From Clostridiales bacterium (GTDB lineage Bacteria > Bacillota > Clostridia > Lachnospirales > Anaerotignaceae): DNA of 38,013 nt. The position numbers and the translations under genes were made by a program. Below the pieces are notes generated by a model. That model was not told where the DNA came from. It was given only the letters and a program-made list of their open reading frames with translations, and made no database searches. The stretch is taken from assembly GCA_019423725.1 (NCBI GenBank), contig JAHZAW010000049.1, forward strand, positions 15,576 to 53,588, in the 5' to 3' direction. Shown in pieces: positions 7,365-16,408 of this stretch; the first letter of the stretch is position 1, and each line of letters starts with the position of its first letter.

Positions 7365-8774
7365 TTATCCTCTGAACCACTGTACACCCTGACGTGTATC
7401 CTTGATAGTAATTCCCATGGCTGCAAGTTCATCTCTGATGGCGTCAGCCGTTGCAAAATCCTTTGCCTTTTTAGCCTCAGCACGTTTTGCTATGAGTTCT
7501 TCTATTTTTTCTTTTTCAGGGTCCTGATCTTCCTCTTCTTTATGCTGAAGTATTCCAAGCACCTTGCAGAGCTCATCTATCATATTTTTAGCTTCAATGG
7601 CTGATTTTTTAGAAAATCCCTCTTTAACTTTAACATTTATGAATTTTACAAGCTCATAAATAGCTGTGATAGCATCGGCTGTATTAAAGTCATCATCCAT
7701 TGCTGTCTCAAACTGTGTAAGGAATCCCTGGACAGCTTTTGAGTTTTCCTCATCATCTTCCTTAGTTTCAACTGTGCAGTTATCGATATAGTAATTAAGT
7801 GATTTAACACTGTTTTTAATTCTTTCAAGACCATTCTGGCTTGCCTGCATAAGCGTATCACTGAAGTTAAGAGGCATTCTGTAATGTCCGCTTAATATAA
7901 AGAATCTTATTACTTCATAGGGGAATTTTTCTGATATTTCCCTAACAGTAAAGAAGTTTCCGGCTGATTTTGACATCTTTTCGTTGTCGATGGTTATAAA
8001 TCCATTATGCATCCAGTATCTTGCAAAAATCTTTCCGCTGCATGCCTCACTCTGAGCTATCTCATTTTCATGGTGAGGGAAAATAAGGTCCTCGCCGCCG
8101 GCATGGATATCTATGGTCTCACCAAGATATTTTTTAGACATAACTGAACATTCAATATGCCATCCAGGTCTGCCGTCTCCCCAGGGTGATGACCACTTGG
8201 GTTCACCGGGTTTCTGGGGCTTCCAGAGAACGAAGTCAGTGGGATTTTTCTTAGCGTCATCGGCTTCTACCCTTTCACTGGCTCCGGCAATGAGCTCATC
8301 GAGATTTTTCTTTGAAAGCTTGCCATACTCAGGGAAAGCTTTTGTATCATAATAAACGGTTCCATTGTTCTCATAGGCATATCCCTTATCGATGAGTTCC
8401 TGTATCATCTCGATGATCTCAGGCATTTCCTGAGTAACTCTGGGATGTACAGTTGCTCTTTTTACATTAAGGCCGTCTGCATCATGGAATGCTTCAGCAA
8501 TATATTTTTCAGATACCTTTTCCATTGTGGAATGTTCTTCGTTTGCTCTTTTTATTATTTTGTCATCAACGTCTGTAAAGTTCTGAACATAAGTTACCTC
8601 ATAACCCTTATGTTCCATATATCTTCTTACTGTGTCAAAAACAACATAGGGACGGGCATTTCCTATATGGATGTAGTTATATACAGTAGGTCCGCATACA
8701 TACATCTTTACCTTTCCCGGCTCCATGGGTACGAAGTCTTCTTTTTTGCGTGTAAGCGTATTATAAATCTTCAT
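7365..8774 (-). CDS. cysS: Cysteinyl-tRNA synthetase
   Basis: A class I synthetase of 469 residues, the usual length, charging tRNA-Cys in the cytosol. Seen: the HIGN form of the HIGH motif at residues 36-39, EKMSKSAGNF for the KMSKS loop, and zinc ligands Cys27 (MYVCGPTVY), Cys in WHIECSVMS, and His and Glu in FPHHENEIAQSE. The C-terminal tRNA-binding region ends AKDFATADAIRDELAAMGI, typical of the family. The start ATG has AAAGGAG upstream. It sits 12 bases after ispF and three before mrnC. Confidence 0.97.
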   Translation of the reverse strand: MKIYNTLTRKKEDFVPMEPGKVKMYVCGPTVYNYIHIGNARPYVVFDTVRRYMEHKGYEVTYVQNFTDVDDKIIKRANEEHSTMEKVSEKYIAEAFHDADGLNVKRATVHPRVTQEMPEIIEMIQELIDKGYAYENNGTVYYDTKAFPEYGKLSKKNLDELIAGASERVEADDAKKNPTDFVLWKPQKPGEPKWSSPWGDGRPGWHIECSVMSKKYLGETIDIHAGGEDLIFPHHENEIAQSEACSGKIFARYWMHNGFITIDNEKMSKSAGNFFTVREISEKFPYEVIRFFILSGHYRMPLNFSDTLMQASQNGLERIKNSVKSLNYYIDNCTVETKEDDEENSKAVQGFLTQFETAMDDDFNTADAITAIYELVKFINVKVKEGFSKKSAIEAKNMIDELCKVLGILQHKEEEDQDPEKEKIEELIAKRAEAKKAKDFATADAIRDELAAMGITIKDTRQGVQWFRG

Positions 8775-8786
8775 TACAATTCTCCT

Positions 8787-9263
8787 TTATTTTATCTTAT
8801 CGATCAGGCATACAGCCTGAGCTGCGATTCCTTCTCCGCTTCCTGTAAATCCAAGTCCTTCCTCAGTTGTAGCCTTAACATTTATACTGTCATAAGGAAG
8901 TTCAAGCACATCAGCCATATTTTTAACCATCTGCTCTATATAAGGTGACAGTTTAGGCCTTTGAGCTATTACAGTCGCATCAATATTTATTGTAGTATAT
9001 CCTCTATCTTTAAGCAAGAGGGAAACCTTCTTCAACAGCAATAAACTGGAAATATTTTTATACTTATCATCGTTGTCCGGAAAATGCTTTCCGATATCAC
9101 CCATTGCCGCCGCTCCGAGGAGAGCATCCATAACGGCATGAATCAGAACATCCGCATCAGAATGGCCAAGAAGTCCCTTTTCATAAGGAATATCTACACC
9201 GCCAAGAATAAGTTTTCTTCCCTCTACAAGCCTATGGACATCATATCCAGAACCAATACGCAT
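8787..9263 (-). CDS. ispF: 2-C-methyl-D-erythritol 2,4-cyclodiphosphate synthase
   Basis: The fifth step of the MEP isoprenoid pathway, a zinc-dependent trimeric enzyme in the cytosol. Seen: GYDVHRL with metal ligands Asp8 and His10, LLGHSDADVLIHAVMDALLGAA with His42, and the DIGKHFPDND loop; near the C-terminus INVKATTEEGLGFTG. The length of 158 residues is normal. ATG at 9263 with AAAGGGG six bases upstream is preferred over an upstream in-frame codon at 9287. It heads the ispF-cysS-mrnC-rlmB-yacP-sigH run. ispD, often adjacent, is absent here. Confidence 0.95.
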   Translation of the reverse strand: MRIGSGYDVHRLVEGRKLILGGVDIPYEKGLLGHSDADVLIHAVMDALLGAAAMGDIGKHFPDNDDKYKNISSLLLLKKVSLLLKDRGYTTINIDATVIAQRPKLSPYIEQMVKNMADVLELPYDSINVKATTEEGLGFTGSGEGIAAQAVCLIDKIK

Positions 9264-9296
9264 AGTTTTATCCCCTTTATAAATCAAGAAAAATTA

Positions 9297-9320
9297 AAAG
9301 ACCGTTTTATGACGGCCTTT
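9297..9320 (-). terminator. Terminator after the HAD hydrolase
   Basis: Minus strand AAAGGCCGT and ACGGTCTTT form a nine-pair stem with one G-U, followed by TTTT and a second T tract. It overlaps the last base of the HAD stop codon, and only 33 bases then separate it from the ispF start. The ispF operon promoter must therefore lie within or just beyond the HAD gene end, or the terminator leaks. Confidence 0.75.
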
Positions 9321-10003
9321 CATCTGCAAATATCATACAGTTCCATCAGTGAGTGTATCTCATAATCACTTTTTATATCCGTATCATTAGTCTTACCATT
9401 TAAAGATACAAGACAGGTATCTATACCTGCATTTATACCGCCCAAAATATCACTTACGGGAGAATCCCCGATTATAAGAGCCTTTTTTATATCAAAGTCC
9501 TTTATTTTGGACATTACATAATTAAAAAATCCTATGGAAGGCTTTTGAAATCCGATCACCTGAGATACGAATATATCCTCAAAATAATCCAGCAGACCCG
9601 CGAGCCTGAGTCTGTTTACCTGAGTATCTCCAACTCCGTTGGTGACTGCAAAGATCCTACGGTCCTTTGAAAGTTCTTTAAGTACATCTTCAGCTCCGTC
9701 GATAACAAAGGCATATTCTCCTAAATAGCCTCTGTATTCTTTTTCCCAGGCTGCTCCATCTATATCATAGCCCAGTTTTTCCATGGTTTTATGAAACCTT
9801 GTTTCCAGAAGGGTCGTCATATTTATTTCACCCTTTTCATAGGCACGCCATAAGCCTCTGTTGATCTCGTTATAAAGATCATACATTTCCTGCCTATAGT
9901 CTATGCCCTTTACGGAAAGAAGTTTTTTAAAGGCCATTATTTCGCTTTTATCAAAGTCAAGAAGAGTTCCGTCAAGATCAAATAAAAGTATGCTGTATTT
10001 CAT
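9320..10003 (-). CDS. HAD-superfamily hydrolase, YjjG-like (noncanonical nucleotidase)
   Basis: A 227-residue HAD phosphatase. Motif I is DLDGTLLDFDKSE (nucleophile and acid Asp), motif II FAVTNG, and motif IV GDSPVSDILGGINAGIDT, with a helical cap between residues 15 and 95. The pattern fits the YjjG/YfnB group, which hydrolyses pyrimidine and modified nucleoside monophosphates, but HAD substrate calls from sequence are weak. It lies 11 bases after the DtxR-family regulator on the same strand and is probably cotranscribed; no functional link between the two is obvious. Confidence 0.8.
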   Translation of the reverse strand: MKYSILLFDLDGTLLDFDKSEIMAFKKLLSVKGIDYRQEMYDLYNEINRGLWRAYEKGEINMTTLLETRFHKTMEKLGYDIDGAAWEKEYRGYLGEYAFVIDGAEDVLKELSKDRRIFAVTNGVGDTQVNRLRLAGLLDYFEDIFVSQVIGFQKPSIGFFNYVMSKIKDFDIKKALIIGDSPVSDILGGINAGIDTCLVSLNGKTNDTDIKSDYEIHSLMELYDICR

Positions 10004-10014
10004 ATCACTTCATT

Positions 10015-10395
10015 TTATCCTTTCTCACTCATAAATTTAAGGAAATGAGCTTTAATGCACTCAAAAGTTTCGTCGCTCAAGTCGTGTTCAATCTTGCAGG
10101 CATCGGAATACGCCGTTTCTTCGCTGACGCCTATACCTATAAGCATAGCTGCTATGACATTATGTCTTTCATATATCCTTTCAGCGACTTTTAAGCCTGA
10201 TTCCGTCAGAGTTATATGGTTTTCACCGCTGACACTTATAAGGCCGTCTTCTTTCATCTGTTTTATGGCCACGGATAAAGTCGGCCTGGAATAGCCCAAA
10301 TGATTGCATACATCAACAGCATGCACATCAGGCTGTCTGCGGCTGAGAACAAGTATTGCCTCCAGGTAATTTTCAACAGCTTCAGTAACCGCCAT
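10015..10395 (-). CDS. DtxR/MntR-family metal-dependent transcriptional regulator
   Basis: A 126-residue regulator with an N-terminal winged helix (HAVDVCNHLGYSRPTLSVAIKQMKEDGLI, then the wing ENHITLTESG) and the dimerisation/metal domain (ERHNVIAAMLIGIGVSEETAYSDACKIEHDLSDETFECIKAH). His and Glu in IEHDLSDE and the ERH motif are the usual metal ligands. It lacks the SH3-like third domain, as in MntR. It probably senses Mn or Fe and represses an importer located elsewhere. ATG at 10395 with GAAGGTG is a better start than TTG seven codons upstream. A good promoter is seen at 10450-10478. Confidence 0.85.
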   Translation of the reverse strand: MAVTEAVENYLEAILVLSRRQPDVHAVDVCNHLGYSRPTLSVAIKQMKEDGLISVSGENHITLTESGLKVAERIYERHNVIAAMLIGIGVSEETAYSDACKIEHDLSDETFECIKAHFLKFMSEKG

Positions 10396-10449
10396 CTGCT
10401 CACCTTCTTCTTTCAATATATATTCTATAGCGATCGCACCGTATATATA

Positions 10450-10478
10450 AGTATATCCTAACTTGCGCTATTTTTCAA
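10450..10478 (-). promoter_or_regulatory. Sigma-A promoter of the DtxR-HAD unit
   Basis: Minus strand TTGAAA (10473-10478), 17-base spacer, TATACT (10450-10455). The palindrome GCGATCGC lies shortly downstream in the leader. Confidence 0.6.
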
Positions 10479-10538
10479 CAATAATTGGGGCATTAATGAA
10501 CACAGACAAATGCATGTATATTTCAAGAACATAAAAAA

Positions 10539-10561
10539 GCAGCAGAAATATATTCTGCTGC
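10539..10561 (-). terminator. Terminator of the lipoprotein gene
   Basis: GCAGCAGAA/TTCTGCTGC perfect nine-pair stem with a five-base loop, followed on the minus strand by six T. Confidence 0.9.
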
Positions 10562-10571
10562 ATAAATAGTT

Positions 10572-11627
10572 TTATTTGCTGTTTGATGAATTTCCGATCA
10601 GCTTAAGTACTTTTTCCTCAGATGACTGTATCTGTCCGTTATCAATATGGATATTTACAGTTCTTATTATTTCACCTGTATCATATACATACTTGGTAAG
10701 ATATATCATACTGTCATTATTGCCATAATTTTTCCACTGGGTCTCATAAACATATCTAACATTATTCTCGATTTTTTCTGTTGTACCCAGCCAGTCTGGA
10801 TATTCCCAGTATCTGTCGAAGACTGTTTTAACTATTTCATCTGAAACCTTAGGATACTCTAAAGTAATATCTGAATAATCACCAATGGAAGCGGACCTTC
10901 CAATGGAATCAAGATATTTCTTAGCAGCTCTTCTTTCATTGGCACTTAAGGCTGTTCTGTCATTGTCGGAAACAGGCACTATCCTGCTGTACAAATTCTG
11001 AGGGAAAAGCTCCTTGACCGATGTAACATACTTAGAACCATCTTCAGGTTCCTGATAGTTTATAAGAGTATAAGAGTTATCCTTATCCTCCTGGAAACTC
11101 ATTACAACGGGGATTGCTCCGGTTCCGCTTATTTTAATAAACATATCATTTATAAAGCTGTATTCACCATACATGGTCAGTGCATATACTTTTACATTTG
11201 AATTTTCGTTGACTACATCAAGTATTAAATGACCTTCCGCTTCACTTTCGCCCTCCTGATAGCTTCCGTTGTTATAATCAAGTATGGCATCGCTGACTGC
11301 TTTATCGAGGCTGTCAGATACCTTAGCATTAGCGGAGCCTGCAGAGGCTGATGAAGATCTCAATTTCGGTGAAACTGAATTACTGGTCTGACTGTCTGAA
11401 TTACTGAAAGTTTCAGTTTCAGCACTATCTGAATATACACTGCTTTCCTCAGAATACTGGCTTGAATCTCCGCCATTGCCAGTAATATTTCCGCCGCCTG
11501 CGGCGCTGCTTTCAGTCACAGTGCTGTTTTCTTCGGAAGGTGCCATCTGCTGTGCGTTTTGCGAGGAGCAGGCACATAAAGAAACAGCAACAGCAGTCAT
11601 TATTATAGCAGATAAAATTTTTTTCAT
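10572..11627 (-). CDS. Predicted lipoprotein of unknown function
   Basis: I do not recognise the family. The 351-residue protein starts with a type II signal peptide: MKK, a hydrophobic core ILSAIIMTAVAVSL, then a lipobox L-C-A-C with the lipidated Cys near residue 20. About 90 residues rich in Ser, Asn, Glu and Gly follow, probably a flexible wall-spanning linker, and then a folded domain rich in Tyr, Asp and beta-prone sequence to the end. It should be anchored outside the membrane. ATG at 11627 is preferred to a GTG seven codons earlier because the signal peptide then begins MKK. It has its own promoter and terminator. Confidence 0.8.
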   Translation of the reverse strand: MKKILSAIIMTAVAVSLCACSSQNAQQMAPSEENSTVTESSAAGGGNITGNGGDSSQYSEESSVYSDSAETETFSNSDSQTSNSVSPKLRSSSASAGSANAKVSDSLDKAVSDAILDYNNGSYQEGESEAEGHLILDVVNENSNVKVYALTMYGEYSFINDMFIKISGTGAIPVVMSFQEDKDNSYTLINYQEPEDGSKYVTSVKELFPQNLYSRIVPVSDNDRTALSANERRAAKKYLDSIGRSASIGDYSDITLEYPKVSDEIVKTVFDRYWEYPDWLGTTEKIENNVRYVYETQWKNYGNNDSMIYLTKYVYDTGEIIRTVNIHIDNGQIQSSEEKVLKLIGNSSNSK

Positions 11628-11680
11628 AATTTTATCACCGTCTTTCACTCCTATTAAACCTTTTATCTTTTTATGTCTAT

Positions 11681-11709
11681 ATTATATATTCCTATGGTTA
11701 TCCATGCAA
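11681..11709 (-). promoter_or_regulatory. Sigma-A promoter of the lipoprotein gene
   Basis: Minus strand TTGCAT (11704-11709), 17-base spacer, consensus TATAAT (11681-11686), about 50 bases before the ATG. Confidence 0.6.
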
Positions 11710-11829
11710 TTACGTTTTTCTTAATTATTGCATAAAAAGATCAAAAATATATAAAAAATGGCGTAAAAGTGGCGGATAAATCATATTTTTAAATATTACA
11801 AAAAGGGTTAGTGGTGACTGAAAGGCAGA

Positions 11830-11850
11830 GGACCGCATTATAAGCGGTCC
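11830..11850 (-). terminator. Possible weak terminator after mocA-like gene
   Basis: GGACCGC/GCGGTCC perfect stem just after the stop codon. The tract after it on the minus strand (CTCTGCCTTTC) is poor in T, so termination may be weak or factor-dependent. Confidence 0.45.
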
Positions 11851-11857
11851 CCGTGAT

Positions 11858-12448
11858 TTATATATTCATTTGTTTTTTTAATTTCTCAAGATCGTCCCTT
11901 GTGTCTATATCAATAAAAGGCAGTTCGTTTTCAAATAAGACTTCATATGAGTCGTCTAAAAAACGTCTGTAGATACGTTTTCCTCCCTCATCTCCACGAA
12001 GCGTGAGAAGATGCGCCTTGTAACGAGCAGGAAAAATCACAGGATTTCTTGGAATACCATTATAAAACGGTATAACTATTTTATCTGTCTTTATAAAGGC
12101 ATCAGTCAAAGCATTTATGGTCGAAATATCAAGATAAGGCTGGTCTGCGGTAAAAAACATCAAACCGTCACATTCGCCGCTGTTTTCCACCCCAAGACGT
12201 ATCGATGACGATATGCCCTCAGCATTATTTTTATTTATTATAACATCTACTCTGTCATACAGCCCTTGATATTTTTTTGCGATCTCATCATAGGAAGTTA
12301 CAACATTGACTCTGTAAAATCCGGATTTTATAACAGTGTCCAATGTATGTTGATACATTTTTTTGCCGTTAAATGGGATAGAAAGTTTATTTTCACCCAT
12401 TCTTCTGCTCAGTCCGGAACACATAACAACAGCTGTTATTTTCTTCAT
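11858..12448 (-). CDS. MobA/MocA-like nucleotidyltransferase (YgfJ type)
   Basis: A 196-residue Rossmann-like NTP transferase. The N-terminal VVMCSGLSRRMGENKLSIPF is the nucleotide-binding loop (Cys replaces the more usual Ala), and FFTADQPYLD carries the metal-binding Asp. Relatives convert molybdopterin to its cytosine dinucleotide form for xanthine dehydrogenase-type hydroxylases. Its start overlaps the hyuA stop by four bases (ATGA), so the two are translationally coupled. In E. coli the relative ygfJ sits in the same purine catabolism cluster. No molybdenum hydroxylase gene is visible in this window, so the enzyme served must lie elsewhere. Confidence 0.82.
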   Translation of the reverse strand: MKKITAVVMCSGLSRRMGENKLSIPFNGKKMYQHTLDTVIKSGFYRVNVVTSYDEIAKKYQGLYDRVDVIINKNNAEGISSSIRLGVENSGECDGLMFFTADQPYLDISTINALTDAFIKTDKIVIPFYNGIPRNPVIFPARYKAHLLTLRGDEGGKRIYRRFLDDSYEVLFENELPFIDIDTRDDLEKLKKQMNI

Positions 12449-13731
12449 CTTCTTATATATCTTCCTTCGCTTCCGACATATTCACCATCTTTTACGGCAA
12501 TTTTTCCTGAAAGGAAAACAGATACTATCCTTCCCTTTACAGCCCTGCCGTTATAGAGGCTGGTATTATCTTTTATGACACCTTTAGCGCGGTCATCGAA
12601 TATAACTATATCCGCATCAGCTCCGGGAAGCAGTGTTCCCTTCTGGGGATACATATTGTAGGCCCTGGCAACATTTGAAGTAAATTTTTTGATTATTTTG
12701 TCGCCGAAAATCGTGTACATATTGAGGAATGAGTACTTTATTCCTCCAATACCCATGGGTGTCTCACTTGTAAATTTATGCTTTTTCATCTCATCGGTAA
12801 AGGGGCAGTGGTCAGTACCGATGGTAGATATATAATCTATATTATCACAGAGCAGCACCCTGTCTTCCTCAGGCCTTAATGGCGGAGTCATAGTATAAAG
12901 GTAACCGTTTCTTTTGCTGTAGCATGAACTGTTAAAAATAAAATAATGAGGGCAGCTCTCCATTATTATATTTCCGTTTTCCAGTTCCTTTCTATATTCC
13001 CTCGCTATTATGTCAGCGGTGGTTCCAGCACTGACATGGACGATATAAAGATTTCCGCCAGTCACCCTTGCCATCTGTGCAAGTTTGAGCACTTCCGTAG
13101 TCTCGCAGAGGGTATCTCTGCTTTTTTCATGATTTTTAATGGGTATATTATCGCTGTAATCTACCAGAGCATCATTTTCAGAATGGATCACTATGCGGGC
13201 ATTATAGGCTTTTGACTCCTTTAAAAGCTCCAGTATGTAATTATCATAGGTCCTTCTGTCCGTGTTTGAATATGTGGTAAAGAGCTTTATGGATGTTATG
13301 CCATACTTAAGCCCCTCTCTGATTATGTCCTTTGCGCTGTCTGAAGGGTTTGCAACACAGCTGTGGAAAGCATAGTCAGAAGCTGAGTTTTTAGCCAGCT
13401 CTGCTCTCTCATCAAAGGCGTCCTTGAACTGGGATACCTTTTTTACCGGGTCTAAAAAGTCTATATATGTGGTCACACCGCCTAAAAGTCCATTTATTGA
13501 ACCGCTCTCAAAATCATCGGTAGATGTGTTTTCTCCTACAGTTAAAGAAAAGTGTACATGCGGATCGATAAGTCCGGGGAGGATCTTTGCACCTTCGGCA
13601 TCGTAGGTTTCCCTGCACTGGTGCTTATCAGCTGTCAATGCCGCTATTTTATTTCCATTTATATATACATTGGCGTTTATAAACCCATTTTCCGTATATA
13701 CCCTTCCATTGATTATTCCAATATCGTACAT
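12445..13731 (-). CDS. hyuA: Dihydropyrimidinase/D-hydantoinase-like cyclic amidohydrolase (HyuA/YgeZ)
   Basis: A 428-residue member of the amidohydrolase superfamily that opens cyclic ureides such as hydantoins and dihydropyrimidines. Seen: the metal-binding DPHVHFSLTVGE start of the barrel, SIKLFTTYSN with the Lys that is carboxylated in the family, IHSEND and YIVHVSAGTT with the two further His ligands, and TIGTDHCPF with the catalytic Asp. ATG at 13731 behind AGGTG is preferred to a GTG three codons earlier. It lies 30 bases after guaD. In this setting the substrate may be a purine ring-opening product rather than a pyrimidine; this is inference. Confidence 0.86.
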   Translation of the reverse strand: MYDIGIINGRVYTENGFINANVYINGNKIAALTADKHQCRETYDAEGAKILPGLIDPHVHFSLTVGENTSTDDFESGSINGLLGGVTTYIDFLDPVKKVSQFKDAFDERAELAKNSASDYAFHSCVANPSDSAKDIIREGLKYGITSIKLFTTYSNTDRRTYDNYILELLKESKAYNARIVIHSENDALVDYSDNIPIKNHEKSRDTLCETTEVLKLAQMARVTGGNLYIVHVSAGTTADIIAREYRKELENGNIIMESCPHYFIFNSSCYSKRNGYLYTMTPPLRPEEDRVLLCDNIDYISTIGTDHCPFTDEMKKHKFTSETPMGIGGIKYSFLNMYTIFGDKIIKKFTSNVARAYNMYPQKGTLLPGADADIVIFDDRAKGVIKDNTSLYNGRAVKGRIVSVFLSGKIAVKDGEYVGSEGRYIRR

Positions 13732-13761
13732 ACTTTTCACCTGCCTAATATCATTTTATTA

Positions 13762-15024
13762 TCAAAATATTTTTACACCGGAAACATATTTAGAAACTAT
13801 ATTGCTGTTGTCTCCCATATATATCAGCCTTTCAAGCCTCTCCTTAAGATCAAATTCAACGGTTGTCTTTATGTTCTCATCATCAAGGACAAGGGCGTCA
13901 AATTCATAGCCGGGCTTAAATGAACCAGCCTTTCCAAAAAACTCTCCGCCGCCTTCCGTAGCCATATAGAACACATTTTCAAGATCAAGGGGAGCATATT
14001 CGCTGCTTATATATCTCCAGTATATTTTTGAGTTCTGGATAGCCAGAGACATAGCTTTTGGTATGGAAAGTGTAGTTCCTCCAGCTACATCTGAACCTAA
14101 TCCGACCCTTATGCCCTCTGAAAGCAGTCGTGACACAGGAGATATTCCTGATGCCAGATTCATATTAGATTCAGGGCAGTGGGCAGCGAATGTTCCTGTC
14201 TTCTTTAAAAGTTCGATCTCTCTTTCAGGAAGATGAACACAGTGTGCCATTATGGCAGAGCCTGAGAGCATATCATATTTATCATATACATCAGCATAGG
14301 TCTCACAGTCCGGACAGAGGCTTTTGACCAGCTTGATCTCTTCAGGATTTTCTGAAAGATGGGACTGTACGGGCAGGCCTGTTTCATCTATTATTTCCTT
14401 AAGGCCTTCCATAAGCTCATCGGTACAGGAAGGAACGAATCTGGGCGTTATTATGGGCCTTACATTTTTAAAGCCTTTAAGATCATTAATGAATTGTTTT
14501 GTCTCGGAGATTGAGCTTTCCCATGACTGTTCTCTCAGATAATCAGGACTGTTCCTATCCATATTTACCTTACCGACCATTGCCTTAAGACCGTTTTTTT
14601 CTATCATTTCAGAGAGTATGACAGTTGCCTCTCTATGGAGAGTTCCAAAGATACATGCTCTTGTGGTAAATCCGGCGGCAAGGTCTTTGACAAATATGCT
14701 GTATGCTCTTTTAGCATACTCATTGTCAGCATACTTGCTTTCTTCCGGGAATGCATGCCTGTTGAGCCACTCAAGAAGCTCACAGTCCATGCCAACACTT
14801 CTAAAGCCATACTGGGGCGCATGAACATGCAGGTCAGTAAATCCAGGAATGACCAGCCTGTCTCCACATTCAATGACCTCAAAATCTTTATATTCATCGG
14901 GTATGCTGTCATATACCCCGGCTGATATACCGTCTTTACATACTGCATATCCGCCTTCATTTATTATAAGTTTATCTTTATTCTCAGAATAGATTATATT
15001 TCCGTGTAAAATAAAATCTGACAC
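13762..15024 (-). CDS. guaD: Guanine deaminase / SsnA-like amidohydrolase
   Basis: A 420-residue amidohydrolase of the guanine deaminase group, turning guanine to xanthine plus ammonia. Seen: GFTDLHVHAPQY (metal site 1, family-specific HAPQ), MDCELLEWLNRHAFPEE (guanine deaminase signature), VQSHLSENPEEI, IMAHCVHLPE and GLGSDVAGG (catalytic Asp). The start is GTG at 15024 with AGGAG ten bases upstream. It has its own promoter at 15060-15089 and leads guaD-hyuA-mocA. SsnA of E. coli is a related neighbour gene of less clear substrate; the signature here favours guanine. Confidence 0.85.
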   Translation of the reverse strand: MSDFILHGNIIYSENKDKLIINEGGYAVCKDGISAGVYDSIPDEYKDFEVIECGDRLVIPGFTDLHVHAPQYGFRSVGMDCELLEWLNRHAFPEESKYADNEYAKRAYSIFVKDLAAGFTTRACIFGTLHREATVILSEMIEKNGLKAMVGKVNMDRNSPDYLREQSWESSISETKQFINDLKGFKNVRPIITPRFVPSCTDELMEGLKEIIDETGLPVQSHLSENPEEIKLVKSLCPDCETYADVYDKYDMLSGSAIMAHCVHLPEREIELLKKTGTFAAHCPESNMNLASGISPVSRLLSEGIRVGLGSDVAGGTTLSIPKAMSLAIQNSKIYWRYISSEYAPLDLENVFYMATEGGGEFFGKAGSFKPGYEFDALVLDDENIKTTVEFDLKERLERLIYMGDNSNIVSKYVSGVKIF

Positions 15025-15059
15025 TTTATTTCAGCTCCTATAATTTTATTATCAAAAGA

Positions 15060-15089
15060 ATTATAAAACTAAAAAGCAGCACAGGTCAA
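15060..15089 (-). promoter_or_regulatory. Sigma-A promoter of guaD-hyuA-mocA
   Basis: Minus strand TTGACC (15084-15089), 18-base spacer, consensus TATAAT (15060-15065), about 36 bases before the GTG start. It separates this unit from the acyl-CoA dehydrogenase upstream. Confidence 0.65.
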
Positions 15090-15128
15090 CATACATATTT
15101 TTAAGTACTATCTATTTATCCTATAACA

Positions 15129-16271
15129 TTATTTGCCTATAACAGCTCTGGATATAACTACCTTCTGTACTTCGCTCGTTCCCTCATAAAGAGGTGTTAT
15201 CCTTGCATCCCTGTACATTCTTTCTATGGGATAATCCTTCATGTATCCGTATCCTCCGTGTATCTGTACCGCCCTGTCTGTGACATATACAGCATTTTCG
15301 GAGGCGTAATATTTTGCCATGGCTGCCTCCTTCGTAACATTTTCTCCTCTGGAGCGCATATCAGCAGCCTGAAGTATAAGCAGCTTTGCGGCCTCGGTAC
15401 GGGTGGCCATATCTGCAAGATACCACTGTATACCTTGAAGGGCTGAAACAGGTTTGCCAAACTGGCTGCGCTGTTTTGAATATTCTATGGAAGCCTCTAT
15501 GGCAGCCTCAGCTATGCCAAGGGCCTGGGCTGCTATTCCTATCCTTCCTCCGTCAAGGGCTGACATGGCTATTTTGAAGCCCTCGCCCTCTTTTCCAACT
15601 AGATTTGACTTAGGAACGATACAGTCCTCAAATATAAGTTCTGATACTGCCGCTCCCCTTATGCCCATCTTATCTTCTACTTTTCCGATGGAAAATCCAG
15701 GGGTGCCTCTATTAACGATTATGGCACTCATACCCTTCATTCCAGCTGATGGATCAGTAAGGGCTATAAGAACAACAAAATCTCCTTCTTCGGGCCCCAT
15801 ATTGCTGATGAAGCATTTTGAGCCATTGATAATGTAATTATCTCCATCTGAAACAGCTTTTGTCCTGACAGCTCCTGCATCTGAGCCTGCTCCGGCTTCT
15901 GTAAGGGCAAAAGCGCCTATTTTTCCTTCTGAAACCATAGGAAGATACTTTTTCTTCTGTTCTTCTGTGCCTTTTCTTATTATTATGTCATTTACAAGGG
16001 ACTGGACAGCCAGTATCTCAGCCGTAGAAGCACAGCACTTTGCTATTTCTCTTACGACCAATACCTTATATACATCATCAAGTCCAGCTCCGCCGTATTC
16101 TTCAGGAATATTTATGCCCATATAGCCAAGTTCCGCCATTTTTTTGATTATTTCCGCCGGAAATCTTGATTCAGAATCTATTTCCGCAGCATAAGGCGCG
16201 ATCTCTTTTTTTGCAAATGCTCTTATGTCGGCAATGATAGCTTCGTGGTCTTCTGTAAGCTTAAAATTCAT
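15129..16271 (-). CDS. Acyl-CoA dehydrogenase (short-chain/butyryl-CoA type)
   Basis: A 380-residue FAD enzyme oxidising acyl-CoA to the 2-enoyl-CoA (or working in reverse in anaerobes with an electron-transfer flavoprotein). Seen: ALTEAGAGSDAGAVRTKA (FAD/substrate loop), YIINGSKCFISN, the C-terminal GGYGYMKDYPIERMYRDARI, and LYEGTSEVQ with the catalytic Glu near residue 363, the position used by short-chain members. ATG at 16271 is chosen because GGGAGGG lies seven bases upstream. No etfA/etfB or other fatty-acid gene is near; it sits instead at the head of the catabolic minus arm, divergent from the regulator. Confidence 0.9.
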   Translation of the reverse strand: MNFKLTEDHEAIIADIRAFAKKEIAPYAAEIDSESRFPAEIIKKMAELGYMGINIPEEYGGAGLDDVYKVLVVREIAKCCASTAEILAVQSLVNDIIIRKGTEEQKKKYLPMVSEGKIGAFALTEAGAGSDAGAVRTKAVSDGDNYIINGSKCFISNMGPEEGDFVVLIALTDPSAGMKGMSAIIVNRGTPGFSIGKVEDKMGIRGAAVSELIFEDCIVPKSNLVGKEGEGFKIAMSALDGGRIGIAAQALGIAEAAIEASIEYSKQRSQFGKPVSALQGIQWYLADMATRTEAAKLLILQAADMRSRGENVTKEAAMAKYYASENAVYVTDRAVQIHGGYGYMKDYPIERMYRDARITPLYEGTSEVQKVVISRAVIGK

Positions 16272-16315
16272 AGTTATCCCTCCCATATATATTACCAGTT
16301 TATCACTTTAATTTA

Positions 16316-16344
16316 ATCATAAATGTATTGATTATCAATGTCAA
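16316..16344 (-). promoter_or_regulatory. Acyl-CoA dehydrogenase promoter with embedded palindrome
   Basis: Minus strand consensus TTGACA (16339-16344), 17-base spacer, TATGAT (16316-16321). The spacer holds the perfect palindrome ATTGAT-T-ATCAAT (16327-16339), an ideal position for a repressor. The divergent YheO-like regulator is the natural candidate to bind it. Confidence 0.7.
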
Positions 16345-16408
16345 CGGAATACGGTATTTCAAGGTTTTTTCAAATATCTAAATATTTTTTTGATATTCTA
16401 AAAAATCT